Source: Hemibagrus wyckioides | Lineage: Eukaryota > Chordata > Actinopteri > Siluriformes > Bagridae | Length of the DNA: 64,000 nt | NCBI RefSeq assembly: GCF_019097595.1 | Contig: NC_080716.1 | Coordinates: 9,597,401 to 9,661,400 of the forward strand | Direction of reading: 5' to 3' | Shown: positions 1 to 14,065 of the stretch, piece after piece | How positions within the stretch are numbered: position 1 is the first letter of the stretch | Layout: every line of letters begins with the position of its first letter | The notes under the pieces: generated by a model | The model's database searches: none | Told to the model about the DNA's origin: nothing | Seen by the model: only the letters and a program-made list of their open reading frames with translations | Translations under genes and position numbers: made by a program

Positions 1-551
1 GCATACCTCTTTCACAAAGAGTGATAATTGATTAAAGAAAGAAGGAGATTGTAAAGAGCTTGTAAAAGCGCTCAGCGTTTCAGACACCGCTGAGATTATC
101 AGGTATGGCGCCACGTGCCTTTTCTCAAGGCTACAACTCTAATAGGTGGTTTGCTCAAGCTTCTCCTTTTTCTAGGGAAAGGTTTTATAGCCTCTTTGTA
201 TAAAAAGAAGAAGAAAACATATCACATGCCCATAAAAGTCTCCAGATTGACAGCTTTGTATACTACACCAGAGATGAGATTAAAAAAAATAATAATAATA
301 ATCATAATAAAGACGTTAATGATCTCAATCTACTGCCAATGTATACTACATCCAGCAGCTCAGGCTTACGTCTTCATGCCAGCCATACTCACTTCACTCG
401 CTCTTTCAACTCTCACTGAGATGTAATTTCCACTGACCATGATATAACTCCTGCTGTATTTCAAAGATCACAAAAACAGTTTACACACTCAGTAAATTTT
501 AGTCCATATATGAACACCCATTTCCATTTCTGATCAGTTATCCAATCACAG

Positions 552-553
<2 letters not shown>

Positions 554-591
<38 letters not shown>

Positions 592-616
592 TGCTCTCTT
601 TCTCTCTCTTGTTCTC
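554..616. repeat. CT microsatellite
   Basis: CT run with a few T and G interruptions. Confidence 0.9.
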
Positions 617-3505
617 TTGCTGGCGTTTAGGCTTGCCAAAAAGGAGCTTATAAAAGCTGACTTCAATGAATGAAGCCACGGCAGGGAGGTTTTGTGCAGT
701 ACCCGCATATCTGGTTCGATTTTGAACAAAATGGCTGAATTCCTGACTTTGGAAAGCACTGTGGAACATGCTGGAGTGCTATTAAAATGTGGGTGGGGTT
801 GGGCTGGGGTTTGGGGTACACCTACTCACCTAAAGACTGGGAGTAAACAACAGTGACCATCCTGGATACACAGACATATAAAAATACACAGCAAATACAC
901 ATCTATCCGTAAGCAAGATTCCTATTCTGCTCTATTTTAAATACACACCTTCAAACTTTCCAACCTCTGAAGTTCCTAATTCATCCTAATTCAGTAATGA
1001 CCTGCTAGAGCATGTCATAGCCAGGTTATTACCATCATCACTGTAACATTATAAACTGACGCACATCTCACCCCTTTAATGTGTGTGAGTCAGAACCGAG
1101 GGTCCAGAAAGTCCTGGCATGGGAACGTTTATATGACACATACCAAGCCAAAGTTCTCTCGCTGTCTCATTCACCAGCGCTTTGAGTCGCATGCAATATT
1201 TTTAAGTGCTGCTTTACAAGACTTCTTGTATTCAGCCAGTTGGCAGAGATGGGTGTGGCGTGTGGCGATCTCATAACAATAGCGGAATAAAGAACGAGCT
1301 TCTCCGGAACGGACCTGAAATGTCGGGACACATTTGAAGTAGTGGAATGTATTTTCTTACACGGCACAGCCTTTTATTTGGCTAATTTGTACATGTGTAA
1401 GTGCAGACCATTCATCCTCCGTGGACAGGTTTCATTGGGATTTGGCTGCTTTGACCGTGATATAAAGCTGTCATAATTTATTTGAAATACTAAAGCAGAA
1501 GACCAACATTAATCACTCTTTCTTGTTTATTAAAGCAATAAAGATTTCACGAAGTGCTTTATCACCTTGTGCCAGATTGAGAAAAGACGGGCCTTTTGTA
1601 TGGAGCTCACAAAGACAAGAGGCCATTACACCATCTAAGAGAGAGAGAGCGAGAGAGAGAGAGAGAGCAGGACAGGAAGGCTCACTCAGACAGAATCTTT
1701 ATTGTGTTGTCAGGATGTATGACATCATGCTGACCTCTCACCTTGGGCGCCGCATAGTGCTGATTGGACAAGTCCCTCTCTATTGACTGCTCATGAACTG
1801 CTGATGTAAGGAAGCATTACACCTGAGCTGACATGCACAGCCACTCTCAGATCAACTGAACACGTGTCATGCCATTCTTATACACTACATCTGCCCTTCA
1901 GCTTCAGGCTATGAAACATCATAAGCCTGATGATACCCTCGCTCTGTGTGCTCCCTTATCTCCACACAACAGCTCCATCAGGTGATCAATAATGTGATTA
2001 AGAATTAGGTGATCACTGCCATCTCTTGTGTTGTTGGTTTATGTAAATATGGCCACCGGGATCGCTGGAGTCAAGGACAAAGAGGCACTCTGGAAGAAAG
2101 AGTACCTTTGACTTTGAAGAGTATATTATAAGTGAAGCTTTCAGTGTGCGGATGGATGCTGCCAGACAGTGAATGAGACACACGACGAGTATCTCTGGAA
2201 CTGTAAAAATCCAATCCGGTTCATGTCCAGCTCCCATTATGACAACGTGTTTCCTTACCCTTTATGCCCAAGACAGTCATAAATTTCCCAGAACCTCAGT
2301 TTGGCTTTGAATAATATAATCTTAATTATTATTTTTGGCCTGTATAACATAATTCTTGGGTGTAATGATTTTTTATGCTCTTGACATATTGTTTGGAGGG
2401 TGACATAAAACTCAGATGACATGTGACATTTGGAAAAGGTCACCCCGCCCATCTTGGATCATGTCTGTCTTCATAACGCTGGCACTTGTCATATTGAAAC
2501 TGGCATCGGCAATCTATGTCTTGCGCAGGAAACCCGTCCTGCTTTTTTTCTTTCTCTTTTCTTTTCCTTTTTTTGCTTCTGCTGTTGCAGGGCACTTTTG
2601 TGGATGTTTTCTCTTTTTTTTTTACATAGCAGGGGAGTAGAAGAAGAAAATTGTCACTGTAGGGGAAAATGAGCCAGATCACACCGCCCTTGGGGGTCCT
2701 AAGGGGCCTAGGAATGCGTGCGGGATCCACAGAATGACAGAGACAGAGACTCATACTAATGTGATAAATACGTCAGAAATGACTTAGAGGGCTCAGGACT
2801 ACGGTTAGGTGCGTTCAGTTGGATGACAGAAACATGGAGGATTTGACAAGGGCTGATCTGCTGGAATTAAATGAAATTGCGTGGCAGGGGTTTTTTTGTG
2901 GTTGTTTTTTTGGGCAGCTGGTGAGAGGCTGTCAGCACGATTCATCCCAATCCGATCTGAGACCCACTTATGAAAATGGAAAAGACTGTTGGCAGCATTC
3001 AGATGCGGCTTGAGTTGGATCTCTAACCTATCCACTTGTTAACTGTGCTGATAGCTGTGGCTCATGCGTTTCAAAGGAAATGTAGAACAAAACTAACACT
3101 GGAGAAAGTCTTGTCTTTGCATCCAAAAAAAATAGAGAGAATAAAGTCTTAAAGTTTTTCATTGCTCTTGTCAGTTTGGTATTTTCCAGCTTTCAGCTCT
3201 GTGTGCTTACCTTTAATTCACAATTAAACTCAATTAAACTCTGATCCTATTCATTTCAGGCAGAAAAGAGTTGCATTACCAAGGATTTGATTAATTAATA
3301 TCGCTTGATGCTTGTGCAAATTCAGATAAGAAACATTATTATCCAAATTGTTCATAGAGTCTGTGACAGGGGGTCCAGTAATATAAATTATGACCCACTA
3401 TTATCAACGTTGTTATTCCCAAACAGGAATCTAATGACAATTTAAATAATAATGGGTAAGATCTGGGCTGGTTGTGTGGTCATGACAGCAACAGCACCAT
3501 GGCTG

Positions 3506-3507
<2 letters not shown>

Positions 3508-3537
<30 letters not shown>
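3508..3537. repeat. GT microsatellite
   Basis: Perfect GT run. A second interrupted GT run lies at about 3667-3694. Confidence 0.95.
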
Positions 3538-3540
<3 letters not shown>

Positions 3541-4429
3541 TTAAACACACAGTCCGTTTTCGCTATGACAGCTCAAATGCTGATGGCCATATTATAGAAA
3601 GTGCAAATGGAGTAAAAATCCTGCTTTATAGGGATCACTATGACAGAAGCAAAACACAAGAACAGCATGTGTGTGTGTATGTGTGTGTGTGTGTGAGAGA
3701 GAGATGTGTGAGTTTGCAGCAGTGTTAGATTCAGTATGAGTGTGCGTATGTGTGCACAAACAGAGTGTGTGGGCTAATGAAGAACAGCTGCTGACTAATG
3801 AATCAGGATGAGTTTAATGACGGCTGCTTAAAGCTAATGCTCCATCTGAGGAAGCTCTTGCAGCTCACAGCAGTCTCGCCCCAGACTGACATATTTTGTG
3901 GTATCTGTCTTCCGCACCCGTTCTGTTATCTAATCCTGCTTTCTGGGACAGATGCCGATCTCGAAGACACATCTCAGCGTTCATGTAATGTGTATGGTGT
4001 CCTAACCTCAGTTTCCTGTGAAAGCTCGCCGTACCATTCTCCCAGGTCACTGGAGAAGCTGGCTGGCTGTTACAGTGAGGAAGGGGCCCGCGATGGTGTG
4101 GTTAGCTAACGGCTTTAACACGCGACACACACAGTCCTGCTTCATCCTGTTACACAACTCCCACCTGTCTTTGTCACACGCCTTCTCACAGACCCGTCTC
4201 AAGTCATTTAGCAGCTCACATAACTTATACAATCAAACTCGTTGTCACAAATCTGTCTCACTCACATTACACACAATCTCAATTACTGACACACTCACGT
4301 TCATTCACACTCACAGAGCTGCCTCACTCACACTCATACTCACTCCAACAGACCCGGTGGACCTGGTGCTTGGGTTCGCTTCAGGACCCAAGTGAACCGT
4401 TTAAAATACCAGCTCACATTTCCACCAGT

Positions 4430-4760
4430 TTTTCACTAATGCACTGCCACTGACTTAGGGGACATTTTCAGTTTAAAGTAAATCCGTATAAAGAAATGAA
4501 TTGTTTTATCTCTGTAAGTCTGATATAAAATTTGTCGGGACTCTGTTGGCTTTCAGTGTGAGACGTTTTTAGCCTTTGTTGGCTAATTTTAGATGCCTAT
4601 GAACGAACACTCGGGGCATCTCAGAGAGCAGAAATGGGTTCGATATCACCATTTAATTTGAAACCTTTTTTTAACTTCTTTCATTGGAGCCACTAACCTC
4701 TACTATAGCGGGTGACATGACAAAAAAAAAATCCATTGCCGAACATGGACACAACAAAAC
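4430..4760 (+). repeat. Dispersed repeat family A, copy 1
   Basis: Shares ordered blocks with 18840-19215: ATGAATTGTTTTAT, TGATATAAAAT, TGGCTTTCAGTGT, TTTTAGATGC, CAGAAATGGGTT and GACATGACAAA. Divergence is clear but the order is kept over about 300 bases. The class is unknown. Confidence 0.6.
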
Positions 4761-7700
4761 AAGTTATGTCAACTTCGGACAATAAAAATGATAGACACCA
4801 TAATCGGTCTTTTTTTAGTTGATTGCTAATATTCTTACAAAAATATTGAATATAATTTCATTCATGTATGCACATAAAAATGAAATCAAATACCCACAAA
4901 TTTGCATATTAAGTAAAACAATCAACTTTTTGGCTGTTGCTAGAAATAAAAAAAATAAATTTAATTTATTTCAGTTACCATTATGTGAATTATATAAAGC
5001 TTAAATTGTTGTCCTGGTAATGAAATGATGCCACACCCTAAACTAGTCACCAGTTCTCGATTCCAGACCAGCAACAGTCCAAGTCAAATTTTGCTGGTTA
5101 ATGTCCATGTCCTTATAAACAACCGGTAAGGAAGAGAGTTTAAGTATCTGCACCTCATCCTGACAAGTACATTCTCATTCTTTTGAGATCGGTGTCACTC
5201 AGACACATTCACCTACACGATTAGCCATCTAAACAAGATCACTCACCTCAAGAACCAGACTTTGATGTTGGCACCAAAACAAACATTTGGGTTTTTTTTC
5301 TTTCAGACAGACATATAGACAGACAGGCATGCAGACATGCAGATTTGCCCTTCTCTCCTGGCCTTTCAAATATACTTGAGTTACAAGTGACAGTTGCTGG
5401 AAAGCCTGAACCTCCTCTGATTTTATGCGTTCTAATATTTCCCTGGCCTTTTCCCCCATTATCCCTGACCTTCAGTGGCGCAGCATGCCAGTTGTTGACG
5501 CACATGTCAGGGAGCATTGTGGAGAAATGTCATCAGGAAAATGTCCCATCGACTGCTGAAACTGCACACATGCCACACACCTCCCTCATAAAAAAAGCCT
5601 CTGACATAGGAATTTAGCAGAATAAAGTTGAATTAAATCTTCTTTTGGTATATTTGGTTTTGAGGCTTTACTTCTTGACATACTTTTTAAAAGTGTAGGA
5701 TTTTGGTAAATCACTACATATATTTAGCCCATTTTTTTTTGCAATGTCATAAATAACACCACAAATATTATAAATATAAAAATATAATATAAAAAAACTA
5801 AATAAAAAAGATAATTAAAAATATAAAATTCAGCATGATTTCTACTCTGGTGCATTCCAGCGACGATGGTGGCTGCGGGAGCCATTAATGTGGCATGATT
5901 GAAGGCTTAACGGCGTTTAGACCAACAAGTCTCTCTCTGTCAACACACTGAGCACTTGAGCCTGCATTAGTCTCCGTCTGTAAATAAACACGTTTACAGA
6001 TTTGTGCTTCAGGTCTGTCTGACTCTCACGCCTCTGATTCGTGCTGTGCTTAAGAATCTCCCTTCTTTATTTCTGTAGATCAGTAGATGAGCTGTGAAAA
6101 AGGCATGTGTAATAATCTGCTGTACTGCTTTGATGGCTTACTTGACATTCAGGGAGCCCGAAACTTTGCGTAAAATTTAAATGGAAAGAGCAAAACTGCA
6201 TGCATTCCCAGTATAAATGTGTTATAAGTTCAAGTGCTGGCTGTGAAGAGATGAAACGACATAGTCCAAGATCCCCCCCCCCTCCTTTTTTTCTGAGGAG
6301 AGGAAACTGTCAGCTTGTCGGAGCCACTGCTGATAAGCACCCACTGATTGATTTTTTGATTCTGTCCTGACGTCTAGTGTACCCTTCGCTGCACTTCTTC
6401 ATCTACGATAAAAACGGTGGCTGCGCTCTTTTGTTTGTGCAGACAGGGCTGGAGCCTGACTTGTATTATTTGCTAATTTAACACAGCAGACTAGGATTTT
6501 TTTTTTTTTACTATAGATTGGGAACACAGCAGATCATGGTGTTAGAACAGACATGAATTTTGTTTAATGGGAACATATTAAATATGTTTGTGCTGAAATG
6601 TTTAAGGAATATGGTACTGATTAGCTGGTTGGTGCTGTACCAGGTCTCATGGTGTTTAAATAGGAAGAAAAAAGCTTTTAGTGGTCTCAGACATCAGGAT
6701 TATGGTGTTTACTTCTAAACAAGCGCAAGTGCAATTTATCACAAGTAGAAGTATTGGGCTCAATCAAATAATTGTCACACTGATGCTGAGCTATGAAAAA
6801 AACCCCCACAAGGTTGATGATCTGTTTGAGCTGGACAGTCTAAAGGACTAAAGCTCTGCCGCATTGCCGGCTTTACTGAAAAGAAGAAAGAGCGAAAATC
6901 CACTTGCATCTCTATCCGCTGTAGGAAGCGTATGAAAAGTTTAACAAAGTTTTAAATGAGTGATATTTCGATAAAAGCGGTTTAAACCAAGAAATCCTAA
7001 TAAATATTGAATGAATTTTAAAAATGAATATGTAAGTTGAGACAATTTCATGAAATTTGATTCCAGTTATAGGAAAAAGGTGTGTGTGCTCACTAAAATG
7101 AGTAGATTGTACATTGTACAGTGGTATGTTAAAATTGTGACTAACTCCATGTCACTGGTACAACATGGTAACACCCATCTACACCTGTACACATGTACAT
7201 ATTACATACATACCTATCTATCTTTAACATGCCCTTGGTGTGCTTCATGATAAAGTCAGTAAAATTATGTGTTTCTTAAACACAGTCAGGAAACACTCAC
7301 CAGTCTGCTACGCCATCATCATCATCATAATCCACAAGTGCACTGGCAATGCTAAACACACTTAGTATTAAACTAGGGATTCTTAAAAATGGAAATTTGC
7401 TAATAAAGTATGTGTAGTAGGCAGGTGAGTGGCCTTATCAGCACTGTTAGAGCGCCAGGAGTCAGGAGGTGGAATAACCCTCGCCCCTGCTCCTAATCAT
7501 GTTTGCTATTGCTAAATGAGCTGTTCTGGCTAGGTGTGTTAACGACTAATGAATTTATGGCCTGATATGAGGAGGCCCAAAACACTGGCGAGTGGTCATA
7601 AAAGAGGAAGGGAAAGAAAAACAGTCATTAACGTTTATTAGGACGGCTTGTCATCTATGGTGGTTGGTAGGCGAGTATGGATAGTATTGCACTGATCAAT

Positions 7701-8415
7701 TAATTTTTAATCATCTCAAGAGAGATTATGGAGACTCCCGATGAACTCCAGACTGGCTGGAGTCTGTCAATAAACAGGGCATGGGTCACACTGCAGTGTG
7801 ACACACACACACACACACACAGGCTCCAAACTTAGCAACTGTTATTACACCCATTACCTCTCCTTTATTAACCACCAAGCCACAGGAAACTGACACAAGA
7901 TATGACACAAGCACTAAACCGGCTGTGCAGTTTGGAACTTAATATTTCAACACTTTTTTTTTCTTGTTTGAAACAAAGCCACACAAAAACATCTAACAAG
8001 ACACTCTTTACTGTCACGCAATTCCCCCAAAAGTGTAGCCACTGTGCTATTTAAAATCTCAGATTCTTTCTGTAGGAAGCAATCATTGTTGAACATGGTG
8101 ACACGCACACTTTCCTCCTCACCATAATCTCCTAAGAGCCTGATGGGTAATGGATACTAGCTTAACACCCGCAGAAAAGATGGATGGGTACAGGGAGGAA
8201 AAGTTGCACCTGACGTATGGACTGGTACCCGGGGGATATGTTTTTGGCAGACAGCTCTCATGCCAAGCAGTAGGCGCTGGTTAAAAGTTAATAATTTTAT
8301 GGCTGGAGAGGAGCTCATCCATCACAGGGAGTTTGTTTAGGCAGTGTGGTCAGTGCTGGGCGTGTACTGATAAATGGTGATTATAGGGAGGGTTCTGTAC
8401 AAGGTGGCTCTGCAT

Positions 8416-8419
<4 letters not shown>

Positions 8420-8450
<31 letters not shown>
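8420..8450. repeat. GT microsatellite
   Basis: Perfect GT run of about 15 units. Confidence 0.95.
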
Positions 8451-8452
<2 letters not shown>

Positions 8453-8875
8453 GTGCCACTGTACACACATATTGTGGCTAGCAGTGCTATCATAATTCAC
8501 AGGGAAGTGATCTTTGAAGACTAATCTAAGAATTATTATATTCATGGTACGGTTTGTCACAGAAAATGAAACAGATTTTTCTTTTCTTTTTTTTTTAAAT
8601 TTTTTTCTTTCCAGGTAATTGATTGGTTTAGTAGCAGGGAGGTGAGCTGACTGAATTGGTGGGATAGAATTTTTGGTAAAATTATATTCGTAAAAAGACA
8701 TTACATCTGAGGTGCTTAATCAAGTGGATTCGGAAGTCGATTTGATTTATAAGGATTATATATTGTTGATTTATTTGGGATTTATTCCCATATTTTCTTC
8801 TTATAGAAAGAGGTGACCAGCAGGAGAAGCCAGATTGTGTTGTAGATGCCAGTTTTTTCAACAGTTTTCATTAAA

Positions 8876-8891
8876 CTCTCTCTCTCTATCA

Positions 8892-8955
<64 letters not shown>
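8876..8955. repeat. CT microsatellite
   Basis: A nearly perfect CT run of about 80 bases, with an interruption near 8889-8900. Confidence 0.95.
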
Positions 8956-8963
<8 letters not shown>

Positions 8964-10839
8964 GTGTGGTGTATGTAAGCCTGTATTGGAGGTGGGGTTG
9001 AGGTTCTCTCAGGGCTGTAAAGGAGCTGCCTCGTCTGGAGGGTTGGAGTGTTAATGACTCAAGGTCAGACGAGTAAACTGAATGAGGAAGAGAGAGGGAG
9101 TGAGAGAGAGAGAGAGAGAGAGAAGATCATGTATGTTAACCCTAATGTCATGTTGAACTGCAACAAAACACTAATATAACATAAGTCATAGCCCTGTACC
9201 ACACCTCTCTACCACACTTTAATAGTTCACTGCACCCTTGATATTTATATTAATCCTGTTATACAAATGCTTCACTGTGGCCACAAACTCAACCCAGCGA
9301 TTTGTTCAGCTTGCGCTCCCTCTAGGCACGTACCTGTAACTACGTCCCCATATCATTCGCCATGATCATATGAGGTGAAGGTCACAGAGTGTTCCCCCGT
9401 CACCCTGCCACCACCCGCCACCAGCAGGCCGTGCCACCCGCTGCCACACAATTGACCCTTTGACCATGCAGCACAGAGACACAAAGGGCTTTCTGACCTC
9501 CTTGAGTCCAACACAAGGTCATTTTTCATCCTGAGCGACTGCATAGAGAACCTGCTGGACAGTTGGACATCCCTAAACATTGTGCGATTACAGGAAAGCA
9601 GACTTCATGAAGAGTCATGGCTGAAAGCAGCTACATTGTTTAGAGGAGGTTCTACACCTGCAATGAAAAATGAGGCATGTGCGGTCTGTCAGATTTACGA
9701 CAAATATTACGTCTAACACATTTACATACACATTTAATTTAGGCAAGTCTCTGATCAGTAGATTGAATGATGTAGAGTGAGCGTGATCAATTTACGTAGT
9801 AAACCAGTTGTATTGTGAAATATGAGGATGCTGGCACTGATGGGATCTACAGTATAACTATAGTGTTAAATTTAGGCGTTTAAAACATATAAGGCAGTGG
9901 GAATGTGTTGTGGCTTTGATTTACAGCCCAGTTTAGAGCTCAGTGTTCAGAGATTTGAATAAACCTGATCAAATCATGTTGCATGTATGAAAGCGAATTG
10001 TGTTAATGTTACTCAATTCAATCACGTGGAACTGATGTATGCATTCGAATTGAGTAATTAAGTGCTAAGTAAGCTTCTTTTTCCTCAGAGTTCAAACTTG
10101 TGTGTTCAGTGAGGTAGAATGAGGTGACGTTTCACTGCAGTATGACTGAGTATGCAGTTATAGGAAATTACTCAATGATAGGGTGGTGTGATGCAAACTC
10201 TAGATACTGCTTCCACCCTGAAGTTGATTATTTTCTAATTATAGCATGTTTCCCGAAGTTTCTTATTCATCTTACAGCACAGCAGCTTGAAATCATGTTT
10301 TTTTTTTTTTTTAAACAAAATGTAGTTACTTAAAAGTTAGGTCCTGTTATCACTTGTTATTATTGTAGTTATAAAATTCATTCCTTCTCTGTTTTCTCTT
10401 TTTTTATGTTTCTCTTTTTTATGTTAATTTGCAGTGTAGTAAAATATATGGTATTTAATTTATGAATTGTATAAAGTATAAAGCGACTTTTAGGTTAGGA
10501 GAGGCTGAAATGGCTGGAATGTTCCTGTAGGTATCTGCAAAATGATTTGAAGAGCTTTCTAAATGGCAAGTAAAGGCATAATTGTACTTCTTCATGTCTA
10601 TACAATGTACGTAAGATTTATCTGTGTCAAGAAATAGTTTCAATAGAGAAAGAAAAATGAGTTGAGGTCAGCACTACAACATTTTCATATGTCAGAGAGT
10701 ATATGCATTTGCACACATGTATTTGTGTGTGTGTGTGTTTGTGTGTGTGTTGTTGTTTTTCCAGCCGAGCGCTCTGTAATTCAGGCTCGGTGAACTCCCA
10801 CTGGCCACTGCTGGTTGCTAGACCTGTTGATGGGACGCC

Positions 10840-10990
10840 TCTGTCACAGCGCCGCGGGAGTGATAAATGTCCCTTATCGGCGTCGTCATTGTAATGGCTC
10901 CACAACGGGCCGCTGACGGGCCAATGGGCCCGAGTTATCACCCTGCTCCTGCTGGGGAAGAATACACATCAAGCTGCCAATCAGCCACTC
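10840..10990. promoter_or_regulatory. Candidate conserved non-coding block
   Basis: Low-repeat, information-rich sequence with ordered GATA/TTATC-type cores (GTGATAAATGTCCCTTATCG, GAGTTATCACC) and a CCAAT box (GGCCAATGGG), in contrast to the simple-sequence surroundings. RNF220 introns in vertebrates are known to be rich in conserved elements; conservation of this block is inferred, not seen. Confidence 0.3.
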
Positions 10991-11044
10991 TGAAAATTGC
11001 TCTGAGATTTGAGTCCCAAGACAGCAAGCTGACATCCAAAGCTC

Positions 11045-11075
<31 letters not shown>

Positions 11076-12252
11076 GGCCATTACATCGCACTGATGCTTT
11101 CTCAAACCTCTTTTTTTTAGCACTGAAACTCCTAAACACTGCTGTTCCCCTGTCAGTTGACACATGTGGGTTTTTTTCACAGGGGAAATAGGCTTGTTTT
11201 GGACATAGCATGTTATAGAAGTGAGGGACATCTAAAGCGAGGGAAAAAGACAGTGTGAGAGTGTAAAAAAAGAGAAAGAGAGATGATAGGGGAGCTGGGA
11301 GGTTAATGTGTGAGCATCAGAAGAGCCATTCCAGGCTCTTTGATTTGTATTGATCGTCATGTTCCTGGTCTAAAGGGAGAATTGGGAGTGATGTGTGTTG
11401 AAGCAGAGGTTCTCCCCTTCCTTCTGTCACCTCCCTCCTTCCTCCTGTGCTCCTCTTCTGCTCCACTTCGCTCCCCCCTGCCTCCAGGGCAAACTGACAC
11501 TGTGTGAATAATGTCCATAATCTGAGAGGTTAAACAGGCAGCCTGCCACACACGTGCACACACACACACACGCGCGCGCATTGCATCCAAAGTGTAACAT
11601 CCCCCTCTACTGTTGGAATGCATAAACCACTCATGAAGAGAGAGAGACATCCAAAAGAGAGATAAGTAGAACGGATTGAGGTTGTCAGACCCAGGAGGCA
11701 CATGGATAAGATCACAACGATGTCCGATGATGACGTGCGATGCAATCGCGGCATGTCCGATCACGCGCCATCTCCATCTCGTTTTTCGCCGGCCCACGAG
11801 AACCCTCAGGCCCTGTTTTTATCGGTGCTTGTTGTAAAACCCACTTCTCCTGATAGGCATCTCCCACCCAAGCTCCACTCTCCAGCCTTTATTAAGCTCT
11901 CACTGCTACATAGCAAGACACAGAGCCCGAGTGGAGCATATATGACAGCTAAAGCTCCAGATACGCTGCTGCAGTGGAAGGATTAAGTGAGCGTCTCTGC
12001 TGTGTGATAGCAGCCCAAGAGCTCTAATAGACAGGAAAAGGGTGAAAAATGAGAGAGGAAAGAAATGAATGGAAAGATTGCATAGCTAGAGTATGTGTGC
12101 ATCCTTTTTTTTTTTTTTTTAAATGAAACCCCCAAAAATAGAATCAGCCAAATACTCCAGATATAAACATTTTAAACATGGAAAAAAAGACACAATGAAG
12201 AGGAGAAATTAATTGAAACAAAAGTAAAGGCATATAGAGAAAGTAGAGAGAG

Positions 12253-12453
12253 CTCTCTTCTCTTCTCTTCTCTTCTCTTCTCTTCTCTTCTCTTCTCTTC
12301 TCTTCTCTTCTCTTCTCTTCTCTTCTCTTCTCTTCTCTTCCCTTCCCTTCCCTTCCCTTCCCTTCCCTTCCCTTCCCTTCCCTTCCCTTCCCTTCCCTTC
12401 CCTTCATTTCCTTTCCTTTCCTTTCTCTCCTCTCCTCTCCTCTCCTCTCCTTC
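12253..12453. repeat. 200-bp polypyrimidine pentanucleotide array
   Basis: About 18 units of CTTCT-type repeat pass abruptly into about 13 units of CTTCC, then CTTTC-type and CTCTC-type units. Apart from one A at 12406 the + strand is pure pyrimidine across the whole stretch. Confidence 0.95.
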
Positions 12454-12680
12454 AGTATAACTACGCCAGATTTGTGGCTTTAGCTCTGGTTGTTAGTTAA
12501 GAATAAATCACAGCCCATTGTAGTAAGAGATGTCGAAGCAGTGGCGTACTGATTATTCCCCCTGCTCTGCTGTGCTGACCTTTCAGGTCATATTTTTGAG
12601 GCTCAGTGCCTCTGACACACACCTTCTGATGGACGCGAACACACACTCAGTCACAAAGCATTTGTGTCAGGTGCTAAGCA

Positions 12681-12760
12681 GTAGGGCTGCGTGATATATT
12701 GTATGTTAATCGTTATTGCAATATTGACCTTTTGCGATGCAGGAGTCCTCAGTATGCAAA
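12681..12760 (+). repeat. GGGCTGC-type interspersed repeat fragment
   Basis: TAGGGCTGCGTGATATATTG followed by ATCGTTATTGCAATATTGAC resembles the common fish repeat that begins with AGGGCTGCACGATAT. It is a short remnant. Confidence 0.45.
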
Positions 12761-13754
12761 TGAGCCTTATAACAAGACCCAATTTAGTGGCTATTCCGTC
12801 CTTCCGATACGGATGTTTTAATAAATCATGGCACCTGTGTTGATACAGGATAACCCGAGCAATAATATGAGACTAATCCTGTGTGCTAAACAACAGGAAA
12901 GAGATTTCTCCTCTAAAGTACACTGCAAGACAGGTGCTGTGTTAACACCTCCAAAAACAGGAGAAAGAGAGTGAGAGAGAGAGGGTAAAGGGTGAAGGGA
13001 GGAGGTTTAGGCTGTAAATGCTTTGTGCAGTGGAGGTGTTAGCCAGTGTCAGCTCACTCCAGAAGCTGACAGATGAGCAGTGGCTAGGAACAGGAAGTCC
13101 CTGGCCCTGTAGCCCAGAGGGGGCAAGCACACACGCGCATGTGTGCGTGTGTGTGTGTGTGTGGTGTGTGTGACGGATGTTGTACTGCAGAGCCAGGCAG
13201 CAGCAGGCGAGCAGACACAGGAGAGTCTCCAGTGACGAATCAATCAGTAGCTCACTTTCTCTTTCCCCCACCTCCTCCTCCCTCTCGGCCTACACCGGAG
13301 CTGTGAGAAGACAGATCGCTTTTACCCTGCGTGACACTTCAGCATGACTTTGAGCCTTAATCTCGGGGACAGAGACAAAGCGAGCGCTCCCACCGGAGTG
13401 GACGCAACTCCATAATTCTGACTGAGCATGATGGCAAACTGTGTGTTAAACAGGACTTGTGAAGGAAAGAAATCAATGTAGGTTTATGCAAAGTGCAGAT
13501 TTGCATTAAAACAGAGAGAAGCAAAGCCAGAAGTGACTGCAGCTAATCGCGTATTGTTATGCCTCTGCAGCTTTTGATTTATTAGAAATAAATAAGAACT
13601 TGCCTATGTTACAACCCTCCAGGTCTCAAAATAGGGCAGATTGATCCCAGTTTAATGGTGCAAAAGACACAGAGGAGCTGTTCTTGTTTCATGAGATTTC
13701 AAAAGTGTAAATATCACTCAAGAAATTCAAGACAAAGAATTTTTGTGCTTCTTT

Positions 13755-14065
13755 CAGGGCTGAATTAAATGATTACAGCTAAAATGGTCATCATGATGCT
13801 TTCAATTAGTATGAAAATCATGATTATAAACCACAATTATTCATCTAATGTTTTAGATCTATGGAAAACAGAGAAAACTCTCACGGGTTTTTCGATAAGC
13901 CATATATTTATTCAAACGTAAATCAGTAAATGACAGTAACTCTGTGCCAGTTATTACAACTTTAGACACAATTAGAATCTAACTTAAGAAATATGCCAAT
14001 AAGAATATAACAAAGCAAATTGGGTGACAAAAATGATAATCAAAATCATAATCAAAAAAGTTTCA
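13755..14065 (+). repeat. Possible old interspersed repeat
   Basis: Begins CAGGGCTGAATTAAATGATT, like another fish repeat of the GGGCTG class, and ends with AATGATAATCAAAATCATAA. The intervening AT-rich sequence is undistinguished, so the limits are approximate. Confidence 0.35.

Noticed and set aside
12144..12407. Open frame of Glu-Arg-Lys repeats on the minus strand
   Set aside because: It reads through the polypyrimidine pentanucleotide array and has no start, context or conservation expected of a gene.
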